Shown in pieces: positions 29,627-29,884 of a DNA stretch of 29,884 nt. Source of the DNA: a virus; IMG/VR virus record IMGVR_UViG_3300035661_004722, positions 1 through 29,884 of that record; one strand, 5' to 3'. How positions within the stretch are numbered: the first letter of the stretch is position 1; each line of letters begins with the position of its first letter. The notes below the pieces were generated by a model that saw nothing but the letters and a program-made list of their open reading frames with translations, did not search any database and was not told where the DNA came from. The translations under genes and the position numbers were made by a program.

Positions 29627-29884
29627 ATGAGCAAGACCGTGACCGTCATCCAATCCCCGCCGCTGATCGTGGCGCGCGAGAACGCAGCCGTGGCCCTGGG
29701 TGTGAGCGACAGCACGGTGGAGGCCCTTGTCCGCTCGGGCGAACTGCCGCCGCCACGCCGCATCAGCAAGGGCCGCACAGGTTGGCTTTGGCGCGAGCTG
29801 CAGGAGTTCGCCGAGACGCGCCCCGTCAGCGACGCGGCCCCTGGTCCTGGGCGCAAGCCTCAAGATGCCGCGACAGTTCTGTGA
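29627..29884 (+). CDS. xis: AlpA/MerR-like excisionase
   Basis: An 85-residue protein with AGGAGGG upstream of ATG 29627. Its core, LIVARENAAVALGVSDSTVE then ALVRSGELPPPRRISKGRTG, is the winged helix-turn-helix of the AlpA/excisionase family, ending with WLWRELQEFAETR. Excisionases direct the integrase toward excision; an integrase gene and attachment site should lie just beyond the right edge. The stop codon is the last triplet of the window. Confidence 0.82.
   Translation: MSKTVTVIQSPPLIVARENAAVALGVSDSTVEALVRSGELPPPRRISKGRTGWLWRELQEFAETRPVSDAAPGPGRKPQDAATVL

Overview
The window is part of a temperate phage genome, most likely a prophage in a high-GC betaproteobacterium (Burkholderiales, Comamonadaceae-like). 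The host is inferred from GC-rich sequence and protein flavour only. Almost every gene is phage-type. Many genes are joined by 4-bp ATGA/GTGA stop-start overlaps. A P22/Sf6-type portal and terminase suggest a short-tailed (podovirus) particle. The right edge ends on an AlpA-like excisionase gene. The left edge cuts a tail-type gene, so capsid and tail genes should lie to the left.

Layout. (1) 1-7733, minus strand, late operon: small terminase with a long Lys/Ala/Pro tail, large terminase, two small ORFs, portal, membrane/coiled-coil protein, M15 endolysin, three-segment holin, Gp49-family protein, and a partial protein with an SGNH-like motif. (2) 7734-8035: divergent control region with a CTGTAC-N7-GTACAG palindrome, a promoter on each strand and a long, strongly foldable leader. 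(3) 8036-11384, plus: ten or so small unknown genes and an HTH gene. One of them has a clear 1-base frameshift at its 3' end. (4) 18732-11285, minus: Cro-like regulator, HTH protein in the CII position, ParB-domain protein, DEAD/DEAH helicase, Toprim protein, then nin-like genes (conserved phage protein, RusA resolvase, Cys-rich protein, YbcO-like nuclease). (5) 18733-20760: immunity region with a CI-like repressor followed by two lipoproteins, a membrane protein and a small protein, then an antiparallel small gene and a terminator. (6) 20744-29884, plus: strong operator-controlled promoter, then ERF annealing protein, A1S_2505-like protein, a repeat protein, YqaJ exonuclease, coiled-coil protein, SSB, KTSC protein, many small unknowns, and the excisionase.

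How it works together. The plan is a mirror image of lambda. A repressor gene with passenger genes lies between two operator clusters. One cluster faces cro, cII-like, replication and nin genes. The other faces recombination and excision genes. I found five 20-bp dyads with a shared CGG-N4-CCG core: three between cro and cI, and two over the early right promoter. The repressor's S24-like half lacks the Ser/Lys dyad, which raises the question of how this phage is induced. The most novel-looking parts are the leader RNA at 7844-8017, the lipoprotein cassette in the position of lambda rexAB, and the 24-bp in-frame repeat array at 22857-23072.
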